A stretch of DNA of 9,456 bases from Methanobacteriota archaeon (GCA_903930505.1 CAIYYQ010000039.1:1-9456); one strand, 5' to 3'. Positions 1-7,820 are shown, counted from the stretch's first letter. Notes: a model not told the origin generated them from the sequence alone. Numbers and translations: made by a program.

Positions 1-1860
1 CATGATTGCATACGAATAGTTTTTAGCGTTTTGTTCATCTAAAGAATTTGGTATTGAATTTATTAAGCTCGATGCACCATTTTCCAGGGTTGTTCCATCA
101 ACTGAACGAGAATCGTCAGGGGTTTTAATTAAAACAAGGAATTCTTTTATTTCAGATGTTGCGTTGTTTTCGTCTGTCGCGCATAATTGAATGGCGTATG
201 ATCCAGGGGATGCCCATGTATGCATTGCTGTGATGACTGTTCCGCTTGGGAAAAAAGGTGTTGTTGTATTCGTATGATCTCCCCAGTCAAAATAATAGGA
301 GATATTATCTTGATCGGGATCTGTGGTAACAGCGATGTACGTATATTCATTGTTGATAAATCCGGATGATGGCCCTTTGAGTTCTGGTTTTTTCGGTGGA
401 CGGCTGGTCATGATAAGAGCAGAGGTTGTATCTGTATCAGCGTCACCATTGTCATTTGTCACCGTTAATTGAACTACATATGTTCCATTTTTTTGATAAA
501 TATGTACTGGCGATTGACCGGTTCCTGTGGTGTTATCGCCGAAATCCCAGATGTATTCGATGATGTTTCCGCTGCTATCAGAACTCTTCGATCCATTAAA
601 ACAAATAGGCTGATATATGTATCCGTAATACGGTCCACCTGTATTAGCGATAGGAGGATCACAGGTGATTTGTGCGATCGTTGAAACAGTGCTTGATCCT
701 CCATTATTATCTGTTACCGTTAACGTCACTGCAAAGGTACCGATCCGTGAATACGTATGAGTTATGGATTTACCTGTTGCAACAGTTCCATCGCCGAAAT
801 CCCAAGTATAGTTGACAACGAACCCGTCCGTGTCATGGCTTTGTGATCCATCAAAGCAGATTGGTTCTTGTATCCATCCAAAATAGAGGGTTTCACCTGC
901 GTCTGCAACTGGAGGAATGTCGATGAGTAGGGTTGTTTGAACTTCCGCTGACCAAAACCCAGAATAATTTTCTACTTTGAAAGAAATGGTATGTGTTCCA
1001 GGGAATAAATTAGCGGTGCTAAACGATTGCTTTGTACTGAGATTTCCATTGATATTTGATCTCCAACTGTAGTTAACAATAGAATCCTCTGCTGGGTCTT
1101 TTCCGTGTCCTTTGAATGATACAGACTCTCCTTTGATCCCAGGGCTTGGTGAAATTTCATCGATAACCGCTAGGGGAACTCGAGAAGATACGACATGTAC
1201 CGTGTGGGTTGCTATACTATTTCTTCCTTCGATATCAACGACAGTTAACGACACCGAATAGTCTCTGGCTGTTGTATACACGTGCATTGGTTCTTCTGCT
1301 TCCGAGGAGGTTCCATCGCCGAAATTCCAAGAAAATGAAGGATTCAATGATGTTCCAGATGTAGAACGCTCGTCACGGACATCTATATCTTTTGTGATAT
1401 CTCCGGGTTCATCTTTTTGGTTGCCATCTATCACCTTATTGTCGTTATTGTTGTCACATAGACTGATTTTTCTAAAGGATTCTGTGGAAGAAAAAAAAGA
1501 AATGCCACCATCAGGAAGATTACTGGATGTACTACAGCTCTCAAAATTATTGCTACATTTAGCAGTGAAGGCAGTAGGTTCTCCGATCAGCGGGGGATTT
1601 GGATTCCAAGAGAAAGCCAACTCAGAGTTTCCATTTAAAGATGAGGGATCATTCCCTGCCCCATTATCAATTGTTTGATCCATATTATCAGCAGGTTGAA
1701 TCAGAGTTTGAGTGTGTATACTACCAGCGGATCCAAAAGATGAACACGGAAGAACTAAAGAGAAGATAATGGAACTGAAAAAAATAATTTTTAATATAGA
1801 TGGAACTTTTTTTGTAGTATAGATGCGGTAATCTCTTGTTACGCTCTTTTTATACACCAT
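1..1860 (-). CDS. Exported PKD-repeat surface protein, C-terminus outside window
   Basis: The frame is open for 620 codons from ATG at 1860 down to base 1, with no stop, so the gene continues past the window. Residues about 17-45 form a basic then hydrophobic export signal (KKVPSILKIIFFSSIIF...). After it come PKD or PKD-like beta-sandwich units: clear ones around residues 175-225 (WNFGDG), 316-400 (WDFGDG) and 403-485 (WDFGDN), a divergent one at 228-314 and another at 487-580 (FDWGDH). PKD domains usually mediate protein-protein or protein-surface contacts outside the cell. Residues 136-163 are rich in Asp and Asn (DNNNDNKVIDG), which could bind calcium. Many NxT/NxS sites suggest glycosylation. 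GAGGAG lies 3 bases before the ATG and 6 before an adjacent GTG at codon 2, so the GTG may be the true start. No catalytic domain is visible in the part seen, so the function (adhesin, S-layer-associated protein or exoenzyme) is open. Confidence 0.88.
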   Translation of the reverse strand, partial: MVYKKSVTRDYRIYTTKKVPSILKIIFFSSIIFSLVLPCSSFGSAGSIHTQTLIQPADNMDQTIDNGAGNDPSSLNGNSELAFSWNPNPPLIGEPTAFTAKCSNNFESCSTSSNLPDGGISFFSSTESFRKISLCDNNNDNKVIDGNQKDEPGDITKDIDVRDERSTSGTSLNPSFSWNFGDGTSSEAEEPMHVYTTARDYSVSLTVVDIEGRNSIATHTVHVVSSRVPLAVIDEISPSPGIKGESVSFKGHGKDPAEDSIVNYSWRSNINGNLSTKQSFSTANLFPGTHTISFKVENYSGFWSAEVQTTLLIDIPPVADAGETLYFGWIQEPICFDGSQSHDTDGFVVNYTWDFGDGTVATGKSITHTYSRIGTFAVTLTVTDNNGGSSTVSTIAQITCDPPIANTGGPYYGYIYQPICFNGSKSSDSSGNIIEYIWDFGDNTTGTGQSPVHIYQKNGTYVVQLTVTNDNGDADTDTTSALIMTSRPPKKPELKGPSSGFINNEYTYIAVTTDPDQDNISYYFDWGDHTNTTTPFFPSGTVITAMHTWASPGSYAIQLCATDENNATSEIKEFLVLIKTPDDSRSVDGTTLENGASSLINSIPNSLDEQNAKNYSYAIM

Positions 1861-1930
1861 ATGCTCCTCATATCCTAGATTTGACTGCTTCTGCAGACCA
1901 TTTTTCTATGACCTTGTTTCGGTTATCATC

Positions 1931-1939
1931 TTATTTAAA
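1931..1939 (-). promoter_or_regulatory. TATA box for the PKD protein gene
   Basis: On the minus strand this reads TTTAAATAA, close to the archaeal TATA consensus. It would place transcription start near 1909 and give a leader of about 50 bases that contains the GAGGAG ribosome site. The upstream bases are not a strong BRE. Confidence 0.5.
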
Positions 1940-2014
1940 CCATGTTGTACAACCGGTACCACGTTTCTTTACAGCGCTTATTCAAAAGTCACTCTACAAA
2001 GAACACTATCGAAG

Positions 2015-2023
2015 AAAAAAAAA
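2015..2023 (-). terminator. Oligo-T terminator after the helicase gene
   Basis: A run of nine T on the minus strand lies about 45 bases past the helicase stop and upstream of the PKD gene's TATA box. Archaeal RNA polymerase terminates at such T runs without needing a hairpin. Confidence 0.5.
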
Positions 2024-2065
2024 CATGCAATATCTGTAAAATGAGAAATAAATGATCCAAAAAGA

Positions 2066-4918
2066 TTAAGGGGAATCCCAGAATCCCCGTGTCCTCGCAT
2101 AGGTTAACTCTGCTTTGAGAATATCGCGGAAGAATTTCATCTGAATCTCCTCAGAAATTTGAAGATCCATTTTATTGTATCTGCGGAGAATGCGTGAAGC
2201 TGTATCAGGACCGATACCACGGCCCATAAGTGCAAACACCGCATAATTCCCATAGGCGAGAACAAGGCTTGCGTTCTTATGCAGTCGGCTTATCTCTTTT
2301 ATTTGCTCTTTTGTTTTCTCTTTTTTTGTTAAAAGTTTTGCGAACTCCCGGTTATATCGTGCTAACACTGCGACCTTGATGGCACCACACCGAGAACACA
2401 GCGGTTGTTTTCCCATACGTCCCACGGTTGTCGTCCATGTATGATGACAGTTAGTACATACTAAAAGGATGTCTGTTTCTTCTAAGCGTTTTTTTAATGC
2501 CAGAAGAATCGTTTTATCTGCTCGTTGAGGAACCATGAGGCCACGGATGGTTTCTAATTCTGCAAGAGCAAGAGGCGAAAGTCGTTGGAAATGAATCGTA
2601 ATTTTTCCATTCTGAATATCCTGAAGTACCTGCTTTGTTTTTTCTACGTCCATGCGTTCCCAGATAAGTTTATCGACCGCTTCATCAAAGATCGGCGATC
2701 GTTCGAAAAGCATGAGGAGTTTACGTATTCCCACGTTTTTGTAATCAAAATCTTTTTGCAATGCACCAAATTTCCGTGCTACGCGGACGAGTTGCCAGCG
2801 CAGAAACGTTGAGTTCCGCAGAATCGTTTCAAGGATATGATCAAGTGAGTCCGGAGTTGTCTGTACGAGAATATCTTTTATGCGAGATGATGGGATGCGG
2901 CTGGGAAGCTCAAGAGTGATCCGGTACGCATCGCTGTTGATGCCGACGCTTTCACCAAGAGATTGCGCAAGGAGCGCAGAAATCAGTCGTCCTAACGTTT
3001 CATTGACTTTTGTCCCAAAACAAGCATTGATTACAATACTTTTTCCTTCTGTTTCTATCGTGATTGTTGCGTCATCAGGAACAATAAACCCTTGTTTTTT
3101 TTGATTTGCTATTTGTTCAAGGAATATCTGAAACGACTGTATATCGCAGGGGTATCCGTGGATTGTTTTTCCTTCAGAAGCATACCGGCGGAGTGCACCA
3201 ACTTCTTTTGCGACCTCATAGGGAATAGGGATGTCTTCTCCAACCCACGAGGGAACGGTTCCTATTTCTTTAATTGGTGAAACAAGGATGCTGTCTTCAT
3301 CTCGTTTAACAATCATCCATGACCTCCCGCGAAGGATAAACGTTGCTCCTTCAAACCCATAATTTAACACGAAGCTTTCATCGAGTTTCCCGATTTTTGT
3401 GCGAGAACTGATGTCGACGACAACATATGATTTCTCATCAGGAATCATCGATATGTTATCTAAAAAGTAGTATCGTGATTTCATACGTTTTGAAAGCAGT
3501 GATGGATCCATGTCATCGACCCAGATTGTTCGTTGATTTTGCAGTTGATTCACACTCATTTCAAATAGATCAAAAGAAAGTGTGTGAAATGGATATGATC
3601 TGGTGATGATATCAAAGATTTTTTTCCTTTCGATTTGCCCATATTCAAGAACAAGAGAAATAATCTGATTGGATAACACAGATAAGGGGTTCCGTCGCAC
3701 CATGAATTGTTCTAACTCTCCAGCGAGAGCTCGTTTCGCGATCACCATGCTTTCCGCAAGATCTTCAGGGTTTGTTGCAATGATGATTCCTTTTGAGGTT
3801 TTGCCGACGCGATGGCCGGATCGTCCGATTCGCTGGACAAGCCGTGTCACCTCTCGGGGGGAATTGTACTGTATGACAAAATCTGTGTCCCCGACATCGA
3901 TCCCGAGTTCAAGGGATGATGTACATATCAGGGATTTTAGTTTTCCTGTTTTAAAATCGTTTTCTGCTTCGACGCGAGCATTTTTTGAAAGGGAACCATG
4001 GTGAACACCAATCGGCATATCCTCTTTCCACAGATGGAGACGGGTAGCAAGAATCTCTGCACCATCTCGTGTGTTAACAAAAAGAAGGGTGGATACATGA
4101 TCATCAATGAGTTCTTTGCATCGTCTCAGAGACGCAAAAGAAATCGGTTCCATAGAAAATTGATTTGCATTCGTGTAATCTTTTGATTCAATAGATGGTA
4201 ATTCAACAGTGATGTCTATTTGTTTTGTGACATCGATTTCAAGCACAGATACCTCGCGAAATGTCCCATTTTGCATTCCACCAAGGTACCGGGCAACTTC
4301 ATTTGGTAAACCCACGGTGGCAGAAAGACCAACACGCTGAAAACTATGACCAGCATCCTTTGTGAGCTCCTCGAGTCGTTCCAGAGCAACCGCAAGTTGC
4401 GCCCCTCGTTCATCACTTGCAAGTTCATGGACTTCGTCGATGATCACCCACTGTACGGTCTTCAGATATATTCGGAGTTTTTTGCCGATGAAAAGAATCT
4501 GCAGTGTTTCTGGCGTCGTAATCAGCATATCTGGTGGTGTTCGTGTTTGTTTTGCTCGTTCCGCCTGTGAGGTGTCTCCATGACGGACCGCAACCGTCAT
4601 CCCCAATGATTTCCCCCATTCAAAGGTTCTCCGAAGCATATCACGGTTCAACGCTCGTAATGGGGTAACATAAAGGATAGATATCCCCGCAGATTTTTTC
4701 TCTTCGGATTGCATGTTTTTGAAATCTAAGAAGCGATGAAAAATCGGGAGAAGCGCAGACTCTGTTTTCCCTAATCCTGTAGGGGCAATTAATAAAACGT
4801 TTTTGTCTTCGAGGATGACGGGGATCGCTTTTTCTTGGGGTTCTGTCGGTTCTGTTATGTTTCTTAAACGCAGAAGATTTTGTATCTGGGGGTTGAAACG
4901 ATCAAAAACTGAAGTCAT
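2066..4918 (-). CDS. Lhr/Ski2-like superfamily 2 helicase with C-terminal zinc ribbon
   Basis: This 950-residue protein is an ATP-dependent nucleic acid helicase. Walker A is APTGLGKT (45-52), Walker B is DEVH (161-164) and motif III is SAT (199-201). Motif V is around TSSLELGIDVG (333-343) and motif VI is QRIGRSGHR (362-370). The wording around these motifs (DEVHELASDERGAQLA, VGLSATVG) is typical of the Lhr group (COG1201) and related archaeal Ski2-like helicases. The middle third (about 390-800) fits the winged-helix and accessory domains of that group. C821-x2-C824-x16-C841-x2-C844 is a zinc ribbon, and GRGIGPDTASRIL (899-911) resembles a helix-hairpin-helix nucleic acid contact. Family members act in DNA repair or RNA processing; I cannot decide which from sequence. 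No Shine-Dalgarno precedes the ATG, but a TATA box sits about 27 bases upstream, so the mRNA is probably leaderless. Confidence 0.93.
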   Translation of the reverse strand: MTSVFDRFNPQIQNLLRLRNITEPTEPQEKAIPVILEDKNVLLIAPTGLGKTESALLPIFHRFLDFKNMQSEEKKSAGISILYVTPLRALNRDMLRRTFEWGKSLGMTVAVRHGDTSQAERAKQTRTPPDMLITTPETLQILFIGKKLRIYLKTVQWVIIDEVHELASDERGAQLAVALERLEELTKDAGHSFQRVGLSATVGLPNEVARYLGGMQNGTFREVSVLEIDVTKQIDITVELPSIESKDYTNANQFSMEPISFASLRRCKELIDDHVSTLLFVNTRDGAEILATRLHLWKEDMPIGVHHGSLSKNARVEAENDFKTGKLKSLICTSSLELGIDVGDTDFVIQYNSPREVTRLVQRIGRSGHRVGKTSKGIIIATNPEDLAESMVIAKRALAGELEQFMVRRNPLSVLSNQIISLVLEYGQIERKKIFDIITRSYPFHTLSFDLFEMSVNQLQNQRTIWVDDMDPSLLSKRMKSRYYFLDNISMIPDEKSYVVVDISSRTKIGKLDESFVLNYGFEGATFILRGRSWMIVKRDEDSILVSPIKEIGTVPSWVGEDIPIPYEVAKEVGALRRYASEGKTIHGYPCDIQSFQIFLEQIANQKKQGFIVPDDATITIETEGKSIVINACFGTKVNETLGRLISALLAQSLGESVGINSDAYRITLELPSRIPSSRIKDILVQTTPDSLDHILETILRNSTFLRWQLVRVARKFGALQKDFDYKNVGIRKLLMLFERSPIFDEAVDKLIWERMDVEKTKQVLQDIQNGKITIHFQRLSPLALAELETIRGLMVPQRADKTILLALKKRLEETDILLVCTNCHHTWTTTVGRMGKQPLCSRCGAIKVAVLARYNREFAKLLTKKEKTKEQIKEISRLHKNASLVLAYGNYAVFALMGRGIGPDTASRILRRYNKMDLQISEEIQMKFFRDILKAELTYARTRGFWDSP

Positions 4919-4941
4919 CTGTTTCGATGCAATAGTCAGTA

Positions 4942-4949
4942 CTATTTAG
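4942..4949 (-). promoter_or_regulatory. TATA box of a probably leaderless helicase transcript
   Basis: CTAAATAG on the minus strand is preceded by an A-rich BRE-like stretch (GAAAAAAAG). Its centre is about 27 bases from the helicase ATG, the usual TATA-to-start distance in archaea, so transcription would begin at or next to the start codon. Confidence 0.5.
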
Positions 4950-4965
4950 CTTTTTTTCTAACGCG

Positions 4966-4998
4966 AAAAAAAAAGGAGTATTGGGAAAAAAAATTCCC
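4966..4998 (-). terminator. Terminator of the Alba gene
   Basis: A short inverted repeat, GGGAA/TTCCC (4983-4987 and 4994-4998) with a six-base loop, is followed on the minus strand by nine T (4966-4974). It lies 20-50 bases past the Alba stop and just upstream of the helicase promoter. Confidence 0.55.
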
Positions 4999-5018
4999 GT
5001 GATTACTATTGTATCTAT

Positions 5019-5354
5019 CTATTTCTTTTTGGCTAAGCAGATTTCCATGGAAGAGACATTAGATGTTCTGCCTTCTTCGTTGGTGACTGCTTCAGTACCA
5101 ATGTTGATGCTTTTCACGACAAGATTGGTCATGAATCGATTTCGTGTAATCTCCGCTGCATCAACCGCCCGTGTGATTGCGCTCCCACGTGCTTTCAGGG
5201 TGACTTCATCTGATTCACTTGAGTTGAACTGCGCGATAATTGCGGTCACGTAGTTCATCGGGGGTTTGCTCCCAACGAAGATGACATTTTCTTCCATTTT
5301 TCGGTCATGGGTTTTTTTTTCTTTTGGTTCTTTAGGTGTTTCTTCTTTGTTCAT
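5019..5354 (-). CDS. albA: Alba-family DNA/RNA-binding chromatin protein
   Basis: Alba is a small dimeric chromatin protein that coats DNA and also binds RNA. The core (residues about 22-110) carries the family signatures: [14 protein letters not shown] (23-36), [22 protein letters not shown] (53-74) and a C-terminal strand [16 protein letters not shown] (95-110). The DNA-contacting lysine corresponding to K17 of Sulfolobus Alba is present (K30), but the neighbouring K16, the acetylated residue in Sulfolobus, is serine here. An N-terminal tail of about 20 residues rich in Lys and Glu precedes the core and lengthens the protein to 111 residues, against about 90 usual. A second Met at residue 20 could start a tail-less form. 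GAGG at 5363-5366, 8 bases before the ATG, supports the longer start. The gene appears monocistronic, with its own TATA box and terminator. Confidence 0.95.
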   Translation of the reverse strand: MNKEETPKEPKEKKTHDRKMEENVIFVGSKPPMNYVTAIIAQFNSSESDEVTLKARGSAITRAVDAAEITRNRFMTNLVVKSINIGTEAVTNEEGRTSNVSSMEICLAKKK

Positions 5355-5423
5355 ACTCTTTTCCTCACAGAGTTACAGTTTCAGCTGTATCACGGTGTTA
5401 TCGTATTCAAAACGGTTTTTTCA

Positions 5424-5431
5424 CTTATAAA
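5424..5431 (-). promoter_or_regulatory. TATA box of the Alba gene
   Basis: TTTATAAG on the minus strand, preceded by GCAAACG (BRE-like), would start transcription near 5402. This leaves a leader of about 48 bases containing the GAGG ribosome site. Confidence 0.6.
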
Positions 5432-5452
5432 CGTTTGCATGCGGTTTTGTAG

Positions 5453-5506
5453 ATGATAAAATAAAGGAAAATTAATAGTCTCTCATTGAAAATCAAAGGA
5501 AAATCA
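5453..5506 (-). terminator. T-rich termination region after the regulator operon
   Basis: Downstream of the 94-residue gene, the minus strand holds several TTTT and TTTCCTTT tracts (for example near 5487-5503 and 5453-5475). They are suitable for archaeal T-tract termination before the Alba promoter. No hairpin was found. Confidence 0.35.
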
Positions 5507-5544
5507 TCTATTTTGTCGCAGAACCAAACAGGGTATTCTCGTTT

Positions 5545-5829
5545 TTATCCATAGTAATGTGTTGGCTCTTTTTCTTCCTCTGTTTTCTCTTTTTTAATGC
5601 TATCGAGAACATCGATTGCTAGAATTGCGTGTAATGGGATAATCCGGATTGTTCCTTTTCGTTCCTCATGAATTTCTCCAAGTTCGATAAGGACTCCACC
5701 TTCATCTATTCCAAGGGTAGCAAATCCACGGAATACTCCTTCTGTTTCAAGTGCGGTATCACGTCCACCAATGGAAAATATTCGATATCGCGACCCTTCG
5801 GTTAATTCCAAGTCTTCTTTTTTATTCAT
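5545..5829 (-). CDS. Small beta-rich protein of unknown function
   Basis: This 94-residue protein belongs to no family I can name with certainty. Residues 11-75 alternate hydrophobic and polar residues with glycine turns (YRIFSIGGRDTALETEG, then GVLIELGEI, then TIRIIPLHAILAIDVLD). This looks like a small five-stranded barrel, and an Sm-like fold is possible but unproven. The C-terminal tail (about 77-94) is charged and ends in HYYG. There is no signal peptide or membrane segment. The ATG overlaps the upstream regulator's stop codon by 8 bases (ATGAATAA), and AAGGG lies 5 bases before it, so the two are translationally coupled and probably act together. The product could be an RNA- or ligand-binding partner of the regulator, but that is inference from position alone. 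Confidence 0.8.
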   Translation of the reverse strand: MNKKEDLELTEGSRYRIFSIGGRDTALETEGVFRGFATLGIDEGGVLIELGEIHEERKGTIRIIPLHAILAIDVLDSIKKEKTEEEKEPTHYYG

Positions 5830-6271
5830 GCGATCCCTTCTGTTGTTTTTCTAATAATGTTTGGAGATGTTCAACGGTTTTACCGTAATTCTCCACTGCC
5901 ACTTTAATGTGCGCCTCGACAAAGGTCCATGCTTTATGAAAGTTTCCATATCGCAAACGATATGCTTTGCGGTTCTGCTGAGTTATCTCATCGAATATAT
6001 GAATCTCTTCGAGAATATCAAAACCTTTTAATTTATTGAGATGTCGGTATACCGTTGGTTTTGAGGTGTGTAACGTCTGCGCGATTTCTTCAACAAACCA
6101 TGCTTTCATGGGATGTTTTAAAAAGAAATCAGCGAAAATCTTGTAAGGGATCGTTGGATCTGAGCCTTTTGACAAGTATCCGATCTGTTCGAAAAACTTT
6201 TTAGTAAGTATATCAGGATCCTCTTCGCCGATAAGCGGCGTATTACTCACTACTTGGATCTCAAACACCAT
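5822..6271 (-). CDS. Winged-helix transcriptional regulator
   Basis: This 149-residue cytoplasmic protein has an HTH of the ArsR/winged-helix type at about residues 57-82: FVEEIAQTLHTSKPTVYRHLNKLKG, where TVYRHL is the recognition helix. A wing follows (IHIFDEITQQNRKAYRLRY). The last third (about 110-143) is helical and probably dimerises. The N-terminal 50 residues have no assigned role. I chose ATG at 6271 because AAGG lies 8 bases upstream. A GTG at 6286 would add five residues and sits where transcription should begin, so a leaderless GTG start remains possible. It is the first gene of a pair with the 94-residue protein, immediately downstream of glutamine synthetase but with its own promoter. 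The target genes are unknown; a nitrogen role is suggested only by position. Confidence 0.85.
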   Translation of the reverse strand: MVFEIQVVSNTPLIGEEDPDILTKKFFEQIGYLSKGSDPTIPYKIFADFFLKHPMKAWFVEEIAQTLHTSKPTVYRHLNKLKGFDILEEIHIFDEITQQNRKAYRLRYGNFHKAWTFVEAHIKVAVENYGKTVEHLQTLLEKQQKGSHE

Positions 6272-6306
6272 AAGCAAAACCTTCACGACACAGAATACAA
6301 GATGAA

Positions 6307-6315
6307 TTTATAATA
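6307..6315 (-). promoter_or_regulatory. TATA box of the regulator operon
   Basis: TATTATAAA on the minus strand lies about 25 bases upstream of 6286, the predicted transcription start. This gives a leader of about 15 bases if translation starts at the ATG at 6271. Confidence 0.5.
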
Positions 6316-6326
6316 TTTACTTAACT

Positions 6327-6351
6327 AAGAAAAGAAAGAGAAATAAGAAAG
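6327..6351 (-). terminator. Pyrimidine/T-rich terminator after glutamine synthetase
   Basis: On the minus strand this is an uninterrupted T/C tract except for one or two A (CTTTCTTATTTCTCTTTC...). It lies 20-45 bases after the glutamine synthetase stop and just before the next promoter. It has no hairpin and is the archaeal T-tract type. Confidence 0.45.
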
Positions 6352-6371
6352 TATAGGCGTAACCTTTATAC

Positions 6372-7739
6372 TTATACGATGGGGAGGTATCGTTCTATTT
6401 CCCATTTTGTTACCTGCATGCGATATTCAGCCCATTCTTTCTGTTTCACATGCAAGAAATTCTCGAATACATGTTCACCCAATATCTCCTTGACAAACGT
6501 ACTTTCACGCATAATAGAAAGTGCATGACCAAGACTATCAGGAAGTTGTCCAATTCCATTTTCGTCTCTTTCTTTAGAAGAAAGCGCATAAATGTTTTTT
6601 TCAACTGGTGCCGGGGGCTCAAGTTTATCTTCGATTCCTTTGAGACCTGCAGCAAGCATCACCGCAAACTGTAGATATGGATTTCCTGAGAGATCAGGGC
6701 TTCGTAATTCACAGCGTGTACTTTTTTTCCGTCCTGAAGGTATACGAATGAGCGCGCTGCGGTTGCTACTCGCCCAGGAAATATACGTGGGTGCCTCATA
6801 CCCGGGAACAAGTCGCTTATACGAATTTACCGACGGATTTAATACAGCGGTGATTTCTCGTACATATGTCAATAATCCTGCGATGAACTGTCGTGCAAGT
6901 GTGCTGAGTTGATTGTCAGAATCAGGATCATAAAATGCATTGTTTCCATCAGTAGTAAACAGCGACAAATGTGTATGCATTCCCGACCCGTTAACACCAT
7001 ACAATGGTTTGGGCATAAACGACGCATGAAGATTATGTTTTGTGGCGATAACCTTGGTGATATATTTGAGCGTAATAACGCGATCCGCTGTTGTAAGTGC
7101 ATCTGCATAGCGGAAATTCATTTCATGTTGACCACGTGACACTTCATGATGAGAAGTATATGTTGTTATTCCCATTTCATTAAGGGCAAGAGATATATCT
7201 GCACGGACACCTTCAGCGAGATCGCGATGGGAAAGATCAAAATAACCAGCTGTATCGTTTGGGGTAAGTGTAGAGTTTTCACCGTCTTTTTTGAAGAGGA
7301 AAAATTCACATTCAGGACCGGTATTGTAGAGATATCCTAAATCATGAACTTTTTTCACCATTTTTTCAAGTACGTATTTGGCGTCACCTGGGAATCGTTT
7401 TCCATTGGGCTCGTAAATATCACAGTTGAGTTTTGCTGTTTTTCTCTGCTCAATTGTTTCCGGGAGGATCACGAAACTGTGTGGATCAGGTTTTGCGATT
7501 TTGTCTGATTCTTCAATCGTTGCATAACCTGCAATTGACGATGCATCAAAAGGCATACCTTCATCTAAGGCTTCTTCAAGTCTGCTTACGGGTATGACGA
7601 TGTTTTTTGGTGTTCCTAGGATGTCAACGAACTGTAGACGTATGAAAAGAACATTTTGCTCTCGAACATTATTCACTAACGTAAGTACAATATCGTCATT
7701 TTTTATCTTCTCCTCAGCCGATTTACATTCAATATCCAT
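6372..7739 (-). CDS. glnA: Glutamine synthetase, type I
   Basis: This enzyme makes glutamine from glutamate, ammonia and ATP, the entry point of nitrogen assimilation. From ATG at 7739 it has 455 residues, usual for GSI. The N-terminal beta-grasp domain holds VLFIRLQFVDILGT and FDASS. The catalytic domain shows the metal-binding glutamates in GPECEF and HHEVSRGQHE, the ATP/glutamate site in MPKPLYGVNGSGMHTH, the flap glutamate in NSYKRLVPGYEAPTY and the late RCELRSPD block. The adenylylation tyrosine motif of the beta subtype is absent, so it is of alpha-like organisation. The arginine used for glutamine feedback in Bacillus (R62, in the block FVRIEESD) is threonine here (YATIEESD). Seven codons upstream is a TTG that could open a longer frame, but AAGGAGG lies 8 bases before the ATG, which fixes the start. 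The gene is monocistronic. Confidence 0.97.
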   Translation of the reverse strand: MDIECKSAEEKIKNDDIVLTLVNNVREQNVLFIRLQFVDILGTPKNIVIPVSRLEEALDEGMPFDASSIAGYATIEESDKIAKPDPHSFVILPETIEQRKTAKLNCDIYEPNGKRFPGDAKYVLEKMVKKVHDLGYLYNTGPECEFFLFKKDGENSTLTPNDTAGYFDLSHRDLAEGVRADISLALNEMGITTYTSHHEVSRGQHEMNFRYADALTTADRVITLKYITKVIATKHNLHASFMPKPLYGVNGSGMHTHLSLFTTDGNNAFYDPDSDNQLSTLARQFIAGLLTYVREITAVLNPSVNSYKRLVPGYEAPTYISWASSNRSALIRIPSGRKKSTRCELRSPDLSGNPYLQFAVMLAAGLKGIEDKLEPPAPVEKNIYALSSKERDENGIGQLPDSLGHALSIMRESTFVKEILGEHVFENFLHVKQKEWAEYRMQVTKWEIERYLPIV

Positions 7740-7747
7740 CTCTGTTG

Positions 7748-7754
7748 CCTCCTT
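7748..7754 (-). promoter_or_regulatory. Strong Shine-Dalgarno site of glnA
   Basis: AAGGAGG on the minus strand with an 8-base spacer to the ATG at 7739. It lies inside the longer TTG-initiated frame and so decides the start in favour of the ATG. Confidence 0.85.
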
Positions 7755-7784
7755 AATCAAAAATAGGTCAAGCGCCTACCAATG

Positions 7785-7793
7785 CATATACAA
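7785..7793 (-). promoter_or_regulatory. TATA box of glnA
   Basis: TTGTATATG on the minus strand would start transcription near 7762, about 23 bases before the ATG. A second candidate, TTTTAATA at about 7801-7808, is less well placed. Confidence 0.45.
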
Positions 7794-7815
7794 ATTAGTG
7801 TATTAAAAGTTAATT

Positions 7816-7820
7816 GAAAT
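7816..7820 (+). repeat. Left copy of 5-base direct repeat (GAAAT)
   Basis: GAAAT immediately outside the left inverted repeat matches GAAAT at 8961-8965 immediately outside the right one, as expected for a target-site duplication. Five bases alone would be weak; the exact placement at both ends gives it weight. Confidence 0.6.

Noticed and set aside
31..45. Lipobox near the PKD protein signal peptide (VLPC at 37-39)
   Set aside because: Proline before the cysteine and the absence of a small residue there do not fit a lipoprotein signal.
1394..2039. Plus-strand frames opposite the PKD gene and its promoter (1394-1678, 1836-2039)
   Set aside because: They show no domain and no ribosome site; the minus-strand PKD frame and promoter explain the region.
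5355..5544. Possible small RNA between Alba and the regulator operon
   Set aside because: Only a TATA box and T-rich tracts are visible; there is no stable hairpin or tRNA-like pattern.
7740..7760. TTG start seven codons upstream of glnA
   Set aside because: The strong Shine-Dalgarno site lies within these codons and points to the ATG at 7739.
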